DNA from: Otis tarda
Taxonomy: Eukaryota; Chordata; Aves; Otidiformes; Otididae
Length of the DNA: 64,000 nt
Direction: 5' to 3'
NCBI GenBank assembly: GCA_026413225.1
Contig: CM048560.1
Location: 17,676,001-17,740,000 of the forward strand
Below are positions 51,012-61,339 of this stretch, in pieces. A program made the translations under genes and the position numbers. The notes beneath the pieces are model-generated. The model searched no databases, was not told the origin of the DNA, and was given only the letters and a program-made list of their open reading frames with translations. Numbering within the stretch: the stretch's first letter is position 1; each line of letters starts with the position of its first letter.

Positions 51012-51059
51012 CATTGTTTTATGCAAAATAAATGTTTTATCTATAAAATATATGCAAAT
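51012..51059. promoter_or_regulatory. SOX/POU octamer motif cluster
   Basis: CATTGTT at 51,012-51,018 is followed after two bases by ATGCAAAA (51,021-51,028), a near octamer. The exact octamer ATGCAAAT lies at 51,052-51,059. A SOX motif upstream of an octamer in the same orientation is the layout of SOX2-POU composite sites, though the 2-bp gap is not the classic one. The region is AT-rich, so chance is a real possibility. Confidence 0.25.
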
Positions 51060-52047
51060 ATAATTGTATATAATTTTAACTAAAAAGTCCATTCTCATAA
51101 GTATGAGACCCAATATGTATGTAAGGTATGAACACTGGAGCAACCTAGATATAATACTGCCTTGCTTAATTTATTTGAGTCATTGTAGTCTTTAGACTAT
51201 ACTGAAGTCATTTCATGAAAAACATCACACTTCATGGGTTAATCCTGATTTAGCTCTGATACTTTGCTTTTGAGTATTATCTAAATTGTTTTGCCCATCT
51301 CTTCTTTGTTCGTTTTGCCTATCACAAATGTAATTGTACATGGGTTTCACACATACGTGTATTTGTATTTAAATTATGCATCTCTTTAAGGAGATAGACC
51401 CATCAAGTGATACAATAACCTGTGGCACAAAGAATGAGGCATAACTTTTGCATAAAAAGCCATGAAGACGAAGCTTACAGTTTATAGGATGCTAATGAGT
51501 TATTTGGATGTTTGACCTTAAATCAGACTCAATCCAGCTAAGTTTGGTAGCCAGTGAAATTGAAATGTAATGGCTAATAGCCCAAGAGCCAACCATACTG
51601 TAGGTCTAGCTTGCACAGCTTGTCCCTTATTGATGACCTCAGCCAAGCACCATTGCATTGTGTGGCTGATGAAGTACCTCATCACAGAGTCACAAGGCTG
51701 CCTTCTCCCCACCCTAGGGACAGAGCGTAGCATGGACTGAGGTTGAACTGCTGCTTTGGGTCTTGGGATGCTCCTTCTAGGGAGAAAGAGAGCTCCTGAG
51801 TCTCTGGGGGTAACAACCTGGCATGTCTCATGAGCACTAAATTCACTGTAATGAAGTCACCTTGGCCTGAGTGGCTTCTTGTGGCTCCCTCAGGGCGAAT
51901 GTGCACTCCCACCAGTGCTGTAGAAACCCACACTCTCACTGACTTCCCTGTGGCTCTGGGATAGAGGAGGAGGGAGCAGAAACAAAACTCCTTAGCATAA
52001 GACAGTAAGAGGCAACTACCTCACAGTATTAAATGCACTGATCCTGT

Positions 52048-52136
52048 GCTGATTTATATTTCTAGACTAATTGCAGTAAATAAGGGGCATCACACTGGTG
52101 TAAAACTCGTGTGAAAGAGGTGAGAATCAAGCCCGG
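52048..52136. repeat. Ancient short interspersed repeat (CACTGGTGTAAAACT ... GAATCA.GCCC)
   Basis: Seen: GCTGATTTATATT at the start, an ATTGCAGTAAA stretch, then CACACTGGTGTAAAACTCGT, GTGAAAGAGGTGAGAATCA and AGCCC. The tail follows the recurrent sauropsid form 'cactggtgtaaaactggtgtgag...gaatcaggccc'. It is a noncoding, unnamed family. Confidence 0.55.
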
Positions 52137-53553
52137 TAGGGACAGGAGCTGCAGTGCAGGAGCCAGTCCTCTCTGTGCAACATTTAAGGCATATTAGGGC
52201 CAAAATCTCCTTAATGCAAGCGGTGCTGTTTATTTGCTTCCATCAACTGTTAGTTTGGCTTATTGTCACTAGTAGAAGAAAAGTCCATAATAAGGGACAT
52301 TCCTGGGCTGAAACATTACTGTGGCATAAGAATGCCTTTTCCTCATTTGAAAGTAGAGATATAACTCTGTATATTGTTAACTAATACAATAATAAATTAA
52401 TATAATAGCCAAGTAATAGTGCTGTAATGCTTTCATGTATGAATTGGAATGTGAATATTGAGCTTTTCATTTCATGGTTGAAAAATACATGAGTTGACCC
52501 AAATATTAATTTCTGCATTTCAATCATTTACATATCATGGGTCAATAATCATTTCTTGCACAAATGACTTTTCAAATGAAAAGCAGTATGTTGTAATGGT
52601 CTATCGTATTTACAAACATCTCGCTGTTTTCCCAACTTAGCACTCAGGATTTAAAATATACTGGACTAGATATTATGTTTGCCAAATATAAGACAAAAAT
52701 GGCTCATGTAAAATGCAGACACTATTTTCTTTTACTATTATCCATAATTTATAATGTTCGTAAACCATGGAGTGGCATGTCCCTGCCCCTGGCAGGCCTG
52801 GGCCCCCACTTTGGAATGGGCATGATTTTTCCAGCAATGGTTTGGGAGACCTGACACCTCTCCCTGCTCTTTCCTGACCTTAAAAATCTCGCCCCTTTGA
52901 GGAGCAATCCTTCTGAAGATCCAGCACTGTCAGAAGCGCTAATGGTGGGTTTTTTTGAGAAGCTTAATACATCCCAAGATTTCTTTACAGCATGCAATGA
53001 CATCCAACAAAATGCCTAGGGTGTCTTTTTTCAATTACTTTACAAAGCTAAAATAATATAAATAACCTTGCTTTTTACTTACTGGTATTGAACTTAGTCC
53101 ATCATTTCAGGCTGTTCATTGTTTCCTCATATTCTACCACTTTATTAGCCAACATTTCCCAACAGAAACCTTGTATCTTAGAGGAAATACTGTTCAAGTT
53201 CTGAATTAATCAGGGACTAGTGCAACGCACATACGCTGCCCAGCAAGATGAATTTACACATCTGCCTTTTCTCCTAATTATAATTCCAGAGGTTGAATGT
53301 CAACAGCATATGGGTGTATCCTCACGGAGGCATGCAAACACACACATACGGGCGCACACGCTGTACATTAATCTCTCTTGGCTTATCTGTTGCTGTCTTT
53401 AATTTGTACACTTCAAAATTGAGTGGTGAGGTCATTTATTAGACTGTTTCTGTGAGTTTTATGTAGTGATAAGAAAGCAGTAACATGCAATTTGTTTTTA
53501 TAGAACTCACTTTTGTAAGTATGATCTAATATTTCCTTTCTTTAACGAAACAG

Positions 53554-53657
53554 GGAGGAAGAAGAGCTTGCAGAGCTAACTAAGAGTTAACTGACTACAT
53601 TTCAACTGTCACCATTGTCTTACATCTACATAGAGAGCGGGAGAGAGCCAGAGAGAT
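53554..53657 (+). other. Candidate exon with good splice signals (unproven)
   Basis: An acceptor-like stretch (TTTCCTTTCTTTAACGAAACAG, about 53,532-53,553) precedes a 104-bp segment that ends at a strong donor, GAT|GTAAGTATA, at 53,658. One frame from 53,555 reads EEEELAELTKS then stop at 53,588-53,590, a composition typical of a protein C-terminus. A stop followed by a donor 67 bp downstream would make it a poison exon or a UTR exon. I do not recognise the peptide. Such a pair of splice signals can occur by chance in 64 kb. Confidence 0.2.
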
Positions 53658-55353
53658 GTAAGTATAACAGGCCACTGGGAGAAAACGTTTATAACTAGAA
53701 ATTTCTCCTCAGAAGCCTCAGAGCAAATCTTTCCAGTTTGTCTTGATTTTTTCTTTCCCTATTTTTTAAACATAACGTGTGGTGGAAATGATTGTTATTA
53801 TCCAAAGGACCTTACTTGCTGGCTCGCTGCATCTCTGTTTATGAAATGCCATAACAAAAGTGAGCTCACGCTTGTGTGCTTCCAATGCGTGATGTTCCTG
53901 TGTGCCAGATGGGCACTTTCATGACTGTATGAGCGTGGATTATTTCATTTCCTACATCTGGGACTCCAAATGGCTGCACAGAATGCCACAGGAGAGAGGC
54001 ACAGATCTTCAGCTGGGGAAACCTACCTTCACAGGGGAACCGGCTACATCAGAGGGGATGAGGCAGAGAAGCCCCGAGTGATATCTGAAAGTTCACATAA
54101 ACCAGGGCCATAAAGGAAACCTTTAGAACCAGGAACAAGACAAAAATAAACAATAACTAATGCTGGATGTCAGCTGTGGAGAGGGGGGAGGGAAAATAAA
54201 CCATAAGCAGTTTCTTGTCTGGCCACAGATGATGTGTTTGGAATGTTGTTTTCTATTTCAACTCAGAAACTCTGCTGTGACCTTCAGATATCGTGGGGTA
54301 TTACAAGTTCTACAGATAGCCAGAGAGAAATATCCCAAGGAGAGCTGGCATGTACCGTGCCATCCTAGTTAATGTTGACTGCGTATTGCTCACAGCCCAT
54401 TCCAGAACTGGGACCAGGCAGCCTTGTAAAAACACTGCAGAATCCTACAGTAACAGACAGGCATGCTACGGTTTGTCATAAAGCTATTGCAGGATTTGGG
54501 ATAATTACTTGGTTTTTTTGTAGGATAAAAGGGTCCTTTCCTTTTTTTTTTTAGCCCAAAACAATGAGAGCAGATTCTCAGTATAGTGAGGACCTGGCTT
54601 ACTACGCTTTTGCAGTATATGTTGCATTTCAGAGCCAGCAAATGGGAGGAGATGGTAAGAAGAGACAGAATAGCCTGTGTGTTTGGTTGAATTAGCTGTA
54701 GCATAAAAAAAAATACAGTTAAGCCAGTGTCTTCCTTAAGATGAAAAAGAGCAAGCCCCCAAAAGAGAACAAATGGAAAAAGTAATGAACAAAAGAAGTA
54801 AGAGCTTGTGACACAAAGTAAGAAAAATAAACAGCAGTTGACTTAACTATTTTGCATAAGATATTTACAAACCACAGCATATTACTGTTTGCTTTCTGCA
54901 TTTTCACATCCTGCTCAGTTTAAAGCAGTAATTTTCTGCAAGGACAACAGAGGGAAAAAAAAATGCTTTACACTGCTTATATTAATTACATTTTTTCATT
55001 ACCCGTCATGTTTTCTACAGGCTTGTGTATTATTACTGTAAAATGTAATGAAACAGAAAAAGAAAAAAAAAGAATGGACTTCTGGGAAATTTTCCAATTC
55101 TTGAAATGCAATGTTAATTGAGTGCTATTTTTAGGTCATCACAGATAGAGCTGAACCCGTTGCCATCAGCGCACAGAATGGGGACAGCCCAGGTGCAACA
55201 CAAACTGGGTGAGGGTATCGGTTTCTACTGATGCTGAAAAAGGGACAGAAGCTAATTCCCCAGAGGGCCAGTTCTTCTTGGGTTTGAGGCAGTATCTGTT
55301 TCTCAGTGTAAAGTTCTCAAAGCAGAAATTAAAGGGAAGGGTACAGAGCTGGC

Positions 55354-55418
55354 GTGGGTCCAAGACCCACCGTGACCATAGGTGCTCCTGAAGGAGACCC
55401 TGTGACTCCTGTCACAGG
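55354..55418. repeat. Cluster of three short perfect inverted repeats
   Basis: Within 65 bp there are GTGGGTC-CAA-GACCCAC (55,354-55,370), CTCCT-GA-AGGAG (about 55,385-55,396) and CCTGTGAC-TCCT-GTCACAGG (55,399-55,418). Stems of 7, 5 and 8 bp with loops of 3, 2 and 4 nt could fold side by side in RNA. No known structured RNA was recognised. Confidence 0.5.
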
Positions 55419-56333
55419 AGAGCAGAGCGAATGAAAGTGAGAAGCTCTCTCTGCTTTGGTGGCTGACTTCCAGCTCTGGGACGGAGGGCACTGTGAAAGT
55501 CAACATAAAATAAAGTCACCCAAAATGTATCAGAAACGTGATCCCTTTAATTTATAGATCTCCTAAAAGGCTGCCAAAAATCAATTATTTCAATTTGTAT
55601 ATAGTGCAGCCACAAACTGATTCAAGTTCTTTTGAAGTATTTTTAAACAGCCATTGCACAAAGCCATCCTCTTTCCCATGTGCAAAAGATGAACTGAAAA
55701 CCACAATTTCTCACAGTTGCTTTGATGGCAAGAAAAGACACACAGGACTCTGCAAGCAAATCTGAGGCCCCCTGCTAAGTCCTTTAGCTGGGTACCTTTA
55801 CTGTCAGTCCTAAGAATCAGCGTAGCTCTACTGCTCCCTGTATTGTCTGCCTCTTCTCCCAAAAAGTGCAGGGAAGGTGTTTGAGCCAGTAACAGCTTGT
55901 GAAGACCAGAGGAAATTGTTATTGGTACTTGTGGATGGGTGGAGGTTCCCTTTAAAAAGTGGAAAAAAAGTGGAAAATCTATGGTGTGCGCTTACCAAGG
56001 CCAAAATGAAAGCGGGGAGAGCATCCTACAGCATTATCTCCACAAAACTGTTCATTCTCTGTATTGCACAGTGCTATTATAAAATCAAGAGCCTAACTCA
56101 AACATTTCAGCAGCCATTCTGAATCACCAGGTTGCATGTTTTGGAACAACTGAGATTAACTCAAACAGTTTTCTACCCACTTTGGCCCCATGCATGTAAC
56201 ATTTTCGAAAAACAGTCATGACCAGATGGTAGAATTACTAAAATGGTACATCTGGTTCTTCTGTTTGTTTTGGTGCTACTGGAGAGTTGGTAACAAATCT
56301 GTAGGTACAAGAGACACTTCTCCACCCATATTT

Positions 56334-56404
56334 GCCCAGATCATCAAAGGCATTTTGGGCAGGATTCTAAACAAGACACTTAAGCACTTGAATTCCTGAG
56401 ATGA
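56334..56404. repeat. Ancient short interspersed repeat (CCCAGATC.TCAAAGG ... CTTAAGCACTTGAATTCC)
   Basis: Seen: GCCCAGATCATCAAAGGCAT followed by ACACTTAAGCACTTGAATTC and CTGAGATGA. The first half follows 'cccagatcctcaaaggtattta' and the second 'cacttaggcacctaaattcc', two arms of a fold-back repeat common in sauropsids. The family is unnamed. Confidence 0.45.
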
Positions 56405-57820
56405 CCTGGTCCATTTTACCTTGGAACAAATAGCTTCCATTCTGGCCTTTTCTTTATTTACTACAAATGTCTTTGCTTTTCTGTGGTTCTGTTAGTCATT
56501 TGAGGGTCCAGGCTCATGCTTTTTCCAATCTCAGCTCAAGAATCCTGAATATGCCCAAGGGCCACATGAAGCAGTAGATGTCAGTGCCCCCCTGGGTGTG
56601 GCAGTGTGGCTCTCCTTGGCCTGTGCGTTAGCATGGGCCTCAGCCATCCATCATGAACTTGACTTCAGTTCTTGACTGTCTTCAAAACTCTGTCCTCTCC
56701 TTAAGTTACATAAGCTGTAACATATCAAAAATACCACCTCAGTGCATTCCAGATCTGTCTCCCCCCCATTCCCCAGCAGATTTGACACTGGTGTAGAAGT
56801 GTTATGGATTTGCCTGGCAAGGCTTAGATGGATAGAAAAACAAAGCAAAGCACAAACTGAAGAGTTAGTTTGCTGTCCAAACATCTCTAGTGCTAAGATA
56901 GAAGTGATAAATCATAAATATAAGCCAACATGATTTTCTCTTATCTGACACATTGAATTAAGGCTGTTGAGCTCAAACACTTACAGCAAAATTGACAAGC
57001 ACTTCCTTTTAGGAATGCTGCATCAAAGCTATTAACTTTTATAGTCAGAGACCATTTAAAGCCAAGGCAAGGCGTGTGTGTTAGCACACACAGCCGTGCA
57101 CCCGCACACAAGGCGTATAAACTGTGATGCTCTGTTTGCAAATCAAGGAAGAAATCCTGCTCCTTTTGACTATGCTTGTCCTGCTTCCAGCAGTGGTGCC
57201 AGCATTTGGACTTCAGTTAGCCAAGCCAAGTGGGCGCAGCTTGTTGCAGCCTCGCCATGGGCCTATAGCTCATTAGTGGCTTGTTGGCACTATACTCCAT
57301 CAAGACCAATCTGAAGCCTGACAGCTGACCCCATACTTTTGTATCTCACCATGACAGACTCCATTTTGTATTTAGATTAGAGTTACTCCCCTTTGCTAGG
57401 AAAATTGATCTGGATCCACAGCCCTCCAATTGAGAGTCACAACATTTTTCCACAAAGAACCCAATTTTGTTTTTTCACAAGAATTCAGTTCTCCTCAGCA
57501 CCCCAAGTTGTTCTTGTAGGCAGCAGTCCAGAAGTAGCAAGGCTCCTTTACAGACAAGAGCAGGTGAATTTTTGGAAAGACCAAAGAGTGCTGTAAAACC
57601 ACAAAGTCTCCTGGAGCATGGACAGTGTGACCCATGCCAGCTGGATCCCATTACACCATCCCTGGAGGAATGACTCCCATGTGAGCCAGCCCCTTCAACG
57701 CTCAAGCTACTGGGGAAAGGGAAACAAATTAGTTTATTCCAAGTCAAACCCACTGTGTAAATCAGGAAGTCAGTATTCAAATGGAAGTTCAGACTTGAAA
57801 TAATGTCCGAAGATGCATGT

Positions 57821-57880
57821 AGCCACTGATTTCCATGGGAATTTTGCTATAGCTTTCACCAGGTCTAGGATTTCATCTCT
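57821..57880. repeat. Ancient short interspersed repeat (ACTGATTTCCATGGGAATTTTGC)
   Basis: Seen: CCACTGATTTCCATGGGAAT, TTTTGC and then GGTCTAGGATTTCATC. This follows 'cattgacttcaatgggagttttgcc ... ctgcaggatttggcc', a half of the same ancient repeat group found elsewhere in the window. Short and diverged. Confidence 0.45.
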
Positions 57881-58446
57881 GGAAATTTTTGTTTTTCAAC
57901 ATGATTAGCTAGCACCTGTCCACTAGTGAAAGACGATCACAGTGCACCTGAAAAATTGCAGTAATAAGCTGGTCAAGGAGGCTTTGCAGGAGGGACCCAT
58001 GGAGACTGCAGTCACTTGACTGGATCAATAGGTGGGATTTCATCAGAGAGAGGGGATTTAAATGTCACTTTGAAAACTTCACTTCAGTGTGTTCATTTTC
58101 GGTTTCAGCTGTGCTGGGAATGGCCTGTAGATTTAAACTCTGACTCAGAGCAGGAGAAATAAGGATCCATTAATTCTTATGAAAAAAAAAAAGCCATTCC
58201 AGGCTATAGCCCTAACATAAATGAATTTGGTGTGTCCAGGAGTGGACCATCACTTCCATGATGAAATCAATGGATATAATTTAAACTTTGGTCAGATGAG
58301 GCCTCAAGCTTGCAGACCATGCACCAAATGTTTATTAGTGTTTAGAAGATTAGATAGGTACTGACTGTAGCCCAGCACTTTCAAAGAGTTTAGTTGTCTC
58401 CATGTGAGGAAGCAATAGGCAACAGTGCTTAAATATGTTTCAGGCT

Positions 58447-58560
58447 CTGGGATTTTCAAAAGCACATGTTCCCAACTCCCAGTGGCAACAAGGAGCCTGG
58501 AAGCTTTACAAATCTGAAGTAGGCACTGATCTGCGTCCAAAGGTGCTCAAATGTCTGTGG
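58447..58560. repeat. Ancient short interspersed repeat (GGGATTTTCAAAAGCAC ... CAACTCCCAGTGG)
   Basis: Seen: TCTGGGATTTTCAAAAGCAC, then CCCAACTCCCAGTGG, then AGTAGGCACTGA and CCAAAGGTGCTCAAATG. This follows the ancient fold-back form 'gggattttcaaaagcgcctaa ... caactcccattg ... aggcac'. The two arms are roughly inverted, as in a MITE-like element. No coding potential. Confidence 0.5.
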
Positions 58561-59404
58561 AAATCTGCCCATAATTTATCTAGCAGACATGTCCTTCTGA
58601 GTCGTATTTGGAACCACAAGTGCTTTACATGGCACTACTCTGCAAACTCTGCTCCTTTGCATAGCTGTGGGTAAAAAAGCGAGGAAAATGTATTATGGAT
58701 CTCAGCTGACAGGAAAATGCCATAAGTAGTGATATGCTAGCCAGGATGATGGAAGATGCCATTGTATACATCAGATGCAGAACCCAATTAAGCTGGGGAA
58801 CTTACATTTTCCAATTTAAAGGTTTTGCAGGTTTACAGATGCAAAGCTTCCCAGCCTCCATATGTCCCCAGTCAAGGATCTGCACTACTGCAGGTGAAGA
58901 AGCCCCATTAGGCAACATGGCCTGCACATGTGGGCTCAAAGACCTCAACTGCTGCAGTGTTGGCACCCAACTCATGTTACACCCAGATGTCGACCTGACT
59001 GTCCGTGCTCACACATGAGCCTTTGAAACAGAACATGTAAGTGGGCTAGCTCCTGAACACTTTAATGGATGTGCCAGTATGTGTCGTCCCTTTGCAGTCC
59101 TACCCAGGCTAGATTTGCGAGGAGGCAGTGTTCTCACCCAAGAGGATGGACAGTTGTGATCTAACCGATTAAGTCTGTATTATCCAGGAGGGTGCTCAGA
59201 GCCAGACAGTGAAATGCTTCTAAAGAACAAATCCCAGAATGACCTGTGCTACACACACACGGTGCTGCCTCTGACCCTGCACTTCTGCCAGCCCAGGGAG
59301 GAGAGGGGGATTCGGAGCCATCAGCTCTGGGCATTAGGGATTTTGAAGTAATACTAGAAAAAGGTGGCTGGATTTTCCACTCCATTTTACTGGTTGTATG
59401 CTAC

Positions 59405-59470
59405 TGAGATGCTGTTGAAGTCAGTGGAGTTGCACTGCCATAAAACCCCATACAGCAGAGCAAGAATCTA
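59405..59470. repeat. Ancient short interspersed repeat with TTGAAGTCAGTGGAGTT core
   Basis: Seen: GATGCTGTTGAAGTCAGTGG, AGTTGCACTGCCATAAAACC and CAGAGCAAGAATCTAG. It shares the exact 11-mer TGAAGTCAGTG with the copy at 14,811-14,870. It follows the sauropsid repeat form 'ccattgaagtcaatggagttacactg ... gagcagaatctggc'. Confidence 0.5.
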
Positions 59471-60001
59471 GCTTGATATATTTAATGTTAATAAAGTTAA
59501 TGTCAACAGAGTCCAGAGCAGCAGGCAGGACTGACCCCTGGCCTCTCTCTGATTTGCTTCAGTAGATCACACCTTAACCCTATTATTTTTCTCCAATTTT
59601 TTTACTTTTTAATCTTCCTGAGTATCATCAGAATAAAATTCAGCTCCCAAGTAACTCCTCACACCCAAGCATATCCCTAGTTAAAACTGGGATTGGTATA
59701 AAGAATACCATGCTTAAATTGTATCCTTTGAAATGGGGCACTGTGCATAAAAAGTCCTGCCAGGTTCCCATCAGAAGTGTTAGCTGAAGACTGGGGGACT
59801 GGAAACACTGACTGCAGCCAATTTCTTTTTTTTTTCTGTTTGTTAATCCACTTTATCCAAACAATAAGAACATTTGGTGCATTTAGCTCTAAATATGTAA
59901 AATGCTCCTTTAGGAAAGAACTTCCAAAACCTAAAATCATCTCTTAAGATTAAATTCATTGCCTAAGCTCAAAATTCTTCTTCTCTACACAAATAAACAC
60001 A

Positions 60002-60015
60002 ACACACACACACAC
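60002..60015. repeat. Short AC microsatellite
   Basis: Seven AC units inside a wider A/C-rich stretch (59,987-60,015). No associated element was recognised. Confidence 0.9.
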
Positions 60016-60433
60016 TTGCGTACTTTGTCTGCACTGCAGGAATTGTCCTGGGATAGCACTCTGCTGTCTGTGGAGCCCTGCTAAAAAGCCTGGCTTTCCG
60101 ATAGCAAAAGAGCGCTGCAAATATTAACACATTGTTGAGAGTGGGGAGGAAAAAAGCAAGAATTATTATCTCAGAATGTAACAGATCTAAAAATAAATTG
60201 ACTTCATTTTCGCCTATTGCAGACCAATGAGGGTAAAACAACTTTAATTAGTGTAACAGGACAATAGGAATGAAATTGGCTTGGTCACAAGATTTTTGCG
60301 GGATGACACTGATGATATTACTATCCAACTTCAAAGATTTGGAAAGATGTGGCTGCTAACACTAGAGAATAGAAACCTGTTTTTCATCAACTAGGCTGGC
60401 CTGACAAATTAAGTCTGTGGAGTCATTAGATTA

Positions 60434-60449
60434 AGATAAGAGCTTATCT
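60434..60449. promoter_or_regulatory. Candidate paired GATA site, inverted AGATAAG
   Basis: AGATAAG, two bases (AG), then CTTATCT give two full AGATAAG GATA-factor motifs facing each other. Inverted GATA motifs with close spacing are known in erythroid and other enhancers. No promoter or gene is visible nearby, so a distal role is inferred. Confidence 0.35.
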
Positions 60450-61322
60450 CCTAGACTGACATTTATTCAGAGGTTTTTATGCTGCTCAGCTAGTAATTAG
60501 TGCAGTTGAATTTTTAACACTGCTTTGTCCAGTTGTTTGACAAATTTGAAATATACACAGTTTTGATTTAAAAAGTAACTAAAATCCAAGAATATAAAAT
60601 TATTAGCTTGGAAAGGTTTTAATTTCTGGAAGAGTTGAGATGATGCTAAAAATCTTCAAGCAGGTCAGAAGTGCTTTTGCTGTTGACTCATTTCCATATG
60701 CAGATTGAGAGGCCCCTTAAACTAAATTTTAGGCACTAGGCAGCAGATATCTGTGGCAAATCTGTAATTTCTTTCATGCCCATCCATTTTTTATTTCTGC
60801 TGCTTTACAGGGGCAGGAATATGGTGAAGGCTGCACTTCTGCTCGTTAACACTTGTCTGCCTCCTTCACCACTCAGGTTGGGATTTCTAGGGGGGAGTTC
60901 CAAATGGATTTTTCTCTCATATGGCTGATTTCATGGGATAAGGTTTATTTTTCCTTTCCTGATTTTCTTGTAATAACAGGTGGATTTTTCCACAGTAAAC
61001 CAATGCGTTACTTTTGGACACATGTTTTAACATTGGTTTAGGCTAACAAATATCACTTTTTTTAAATAGCTCATTTTGAGTAACTGAAGATCAGAATTGG
61101 ATTAATAAGTAGTGATTAAACGTATGAGTGTTTGTTTATGAACTTTGATGGGTTTGTTACAGCTACATCCTGTTATCGCTGTTACAGCACTTGTTTTATC
61201 CAAAGTGCAGCCGTCTCAGCATCTATGGTTGTTACCTTTAGAAATACACAGGCAAGGGGAATTCACGGTGGTAAATGATGGTTCATCCAGCTACTTTATT
61301 CCTGTGATTACTGACTTTCACC

Positions 61323-61339
61323 AAAAAAAAAAAAAAAAA
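61323..61339. repeat. A17 homopolymer
   Basis: Seventeen consecutive A residues in otherwise unremarkable DNA. No retroelement was recognised upstream. Confidence 0.9.

Larger units (their letters stand above)
50011..56333. other. Noncoding DNA, no gene recognised
   Basis: Past the L1-clade fragment there is a GC-richer stretch to about 50,250. It includes a weak ancient-repeat piece at 50,121-50,175 (CCTGCAAGGTGCTAAACACC). Beyond that lies AT-rich sequence with the SOX/octamer cluster, the 52.0-kb repeat, the candidate exon and the hairpin cluster. Confidence 0.55.

Noticed and set aside
52494-52545. TTGACCCA and TGGGTCAA as a nuclear-receptor everted repeat
   Set aside because: The 36-nt spacing is far outside the range used by receptor dimers; likely chance.
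61145-61339. Open frame ending near A17 as a retrocopy
   Set aside because: No parent gene recognised; the A run alone is not evidence.
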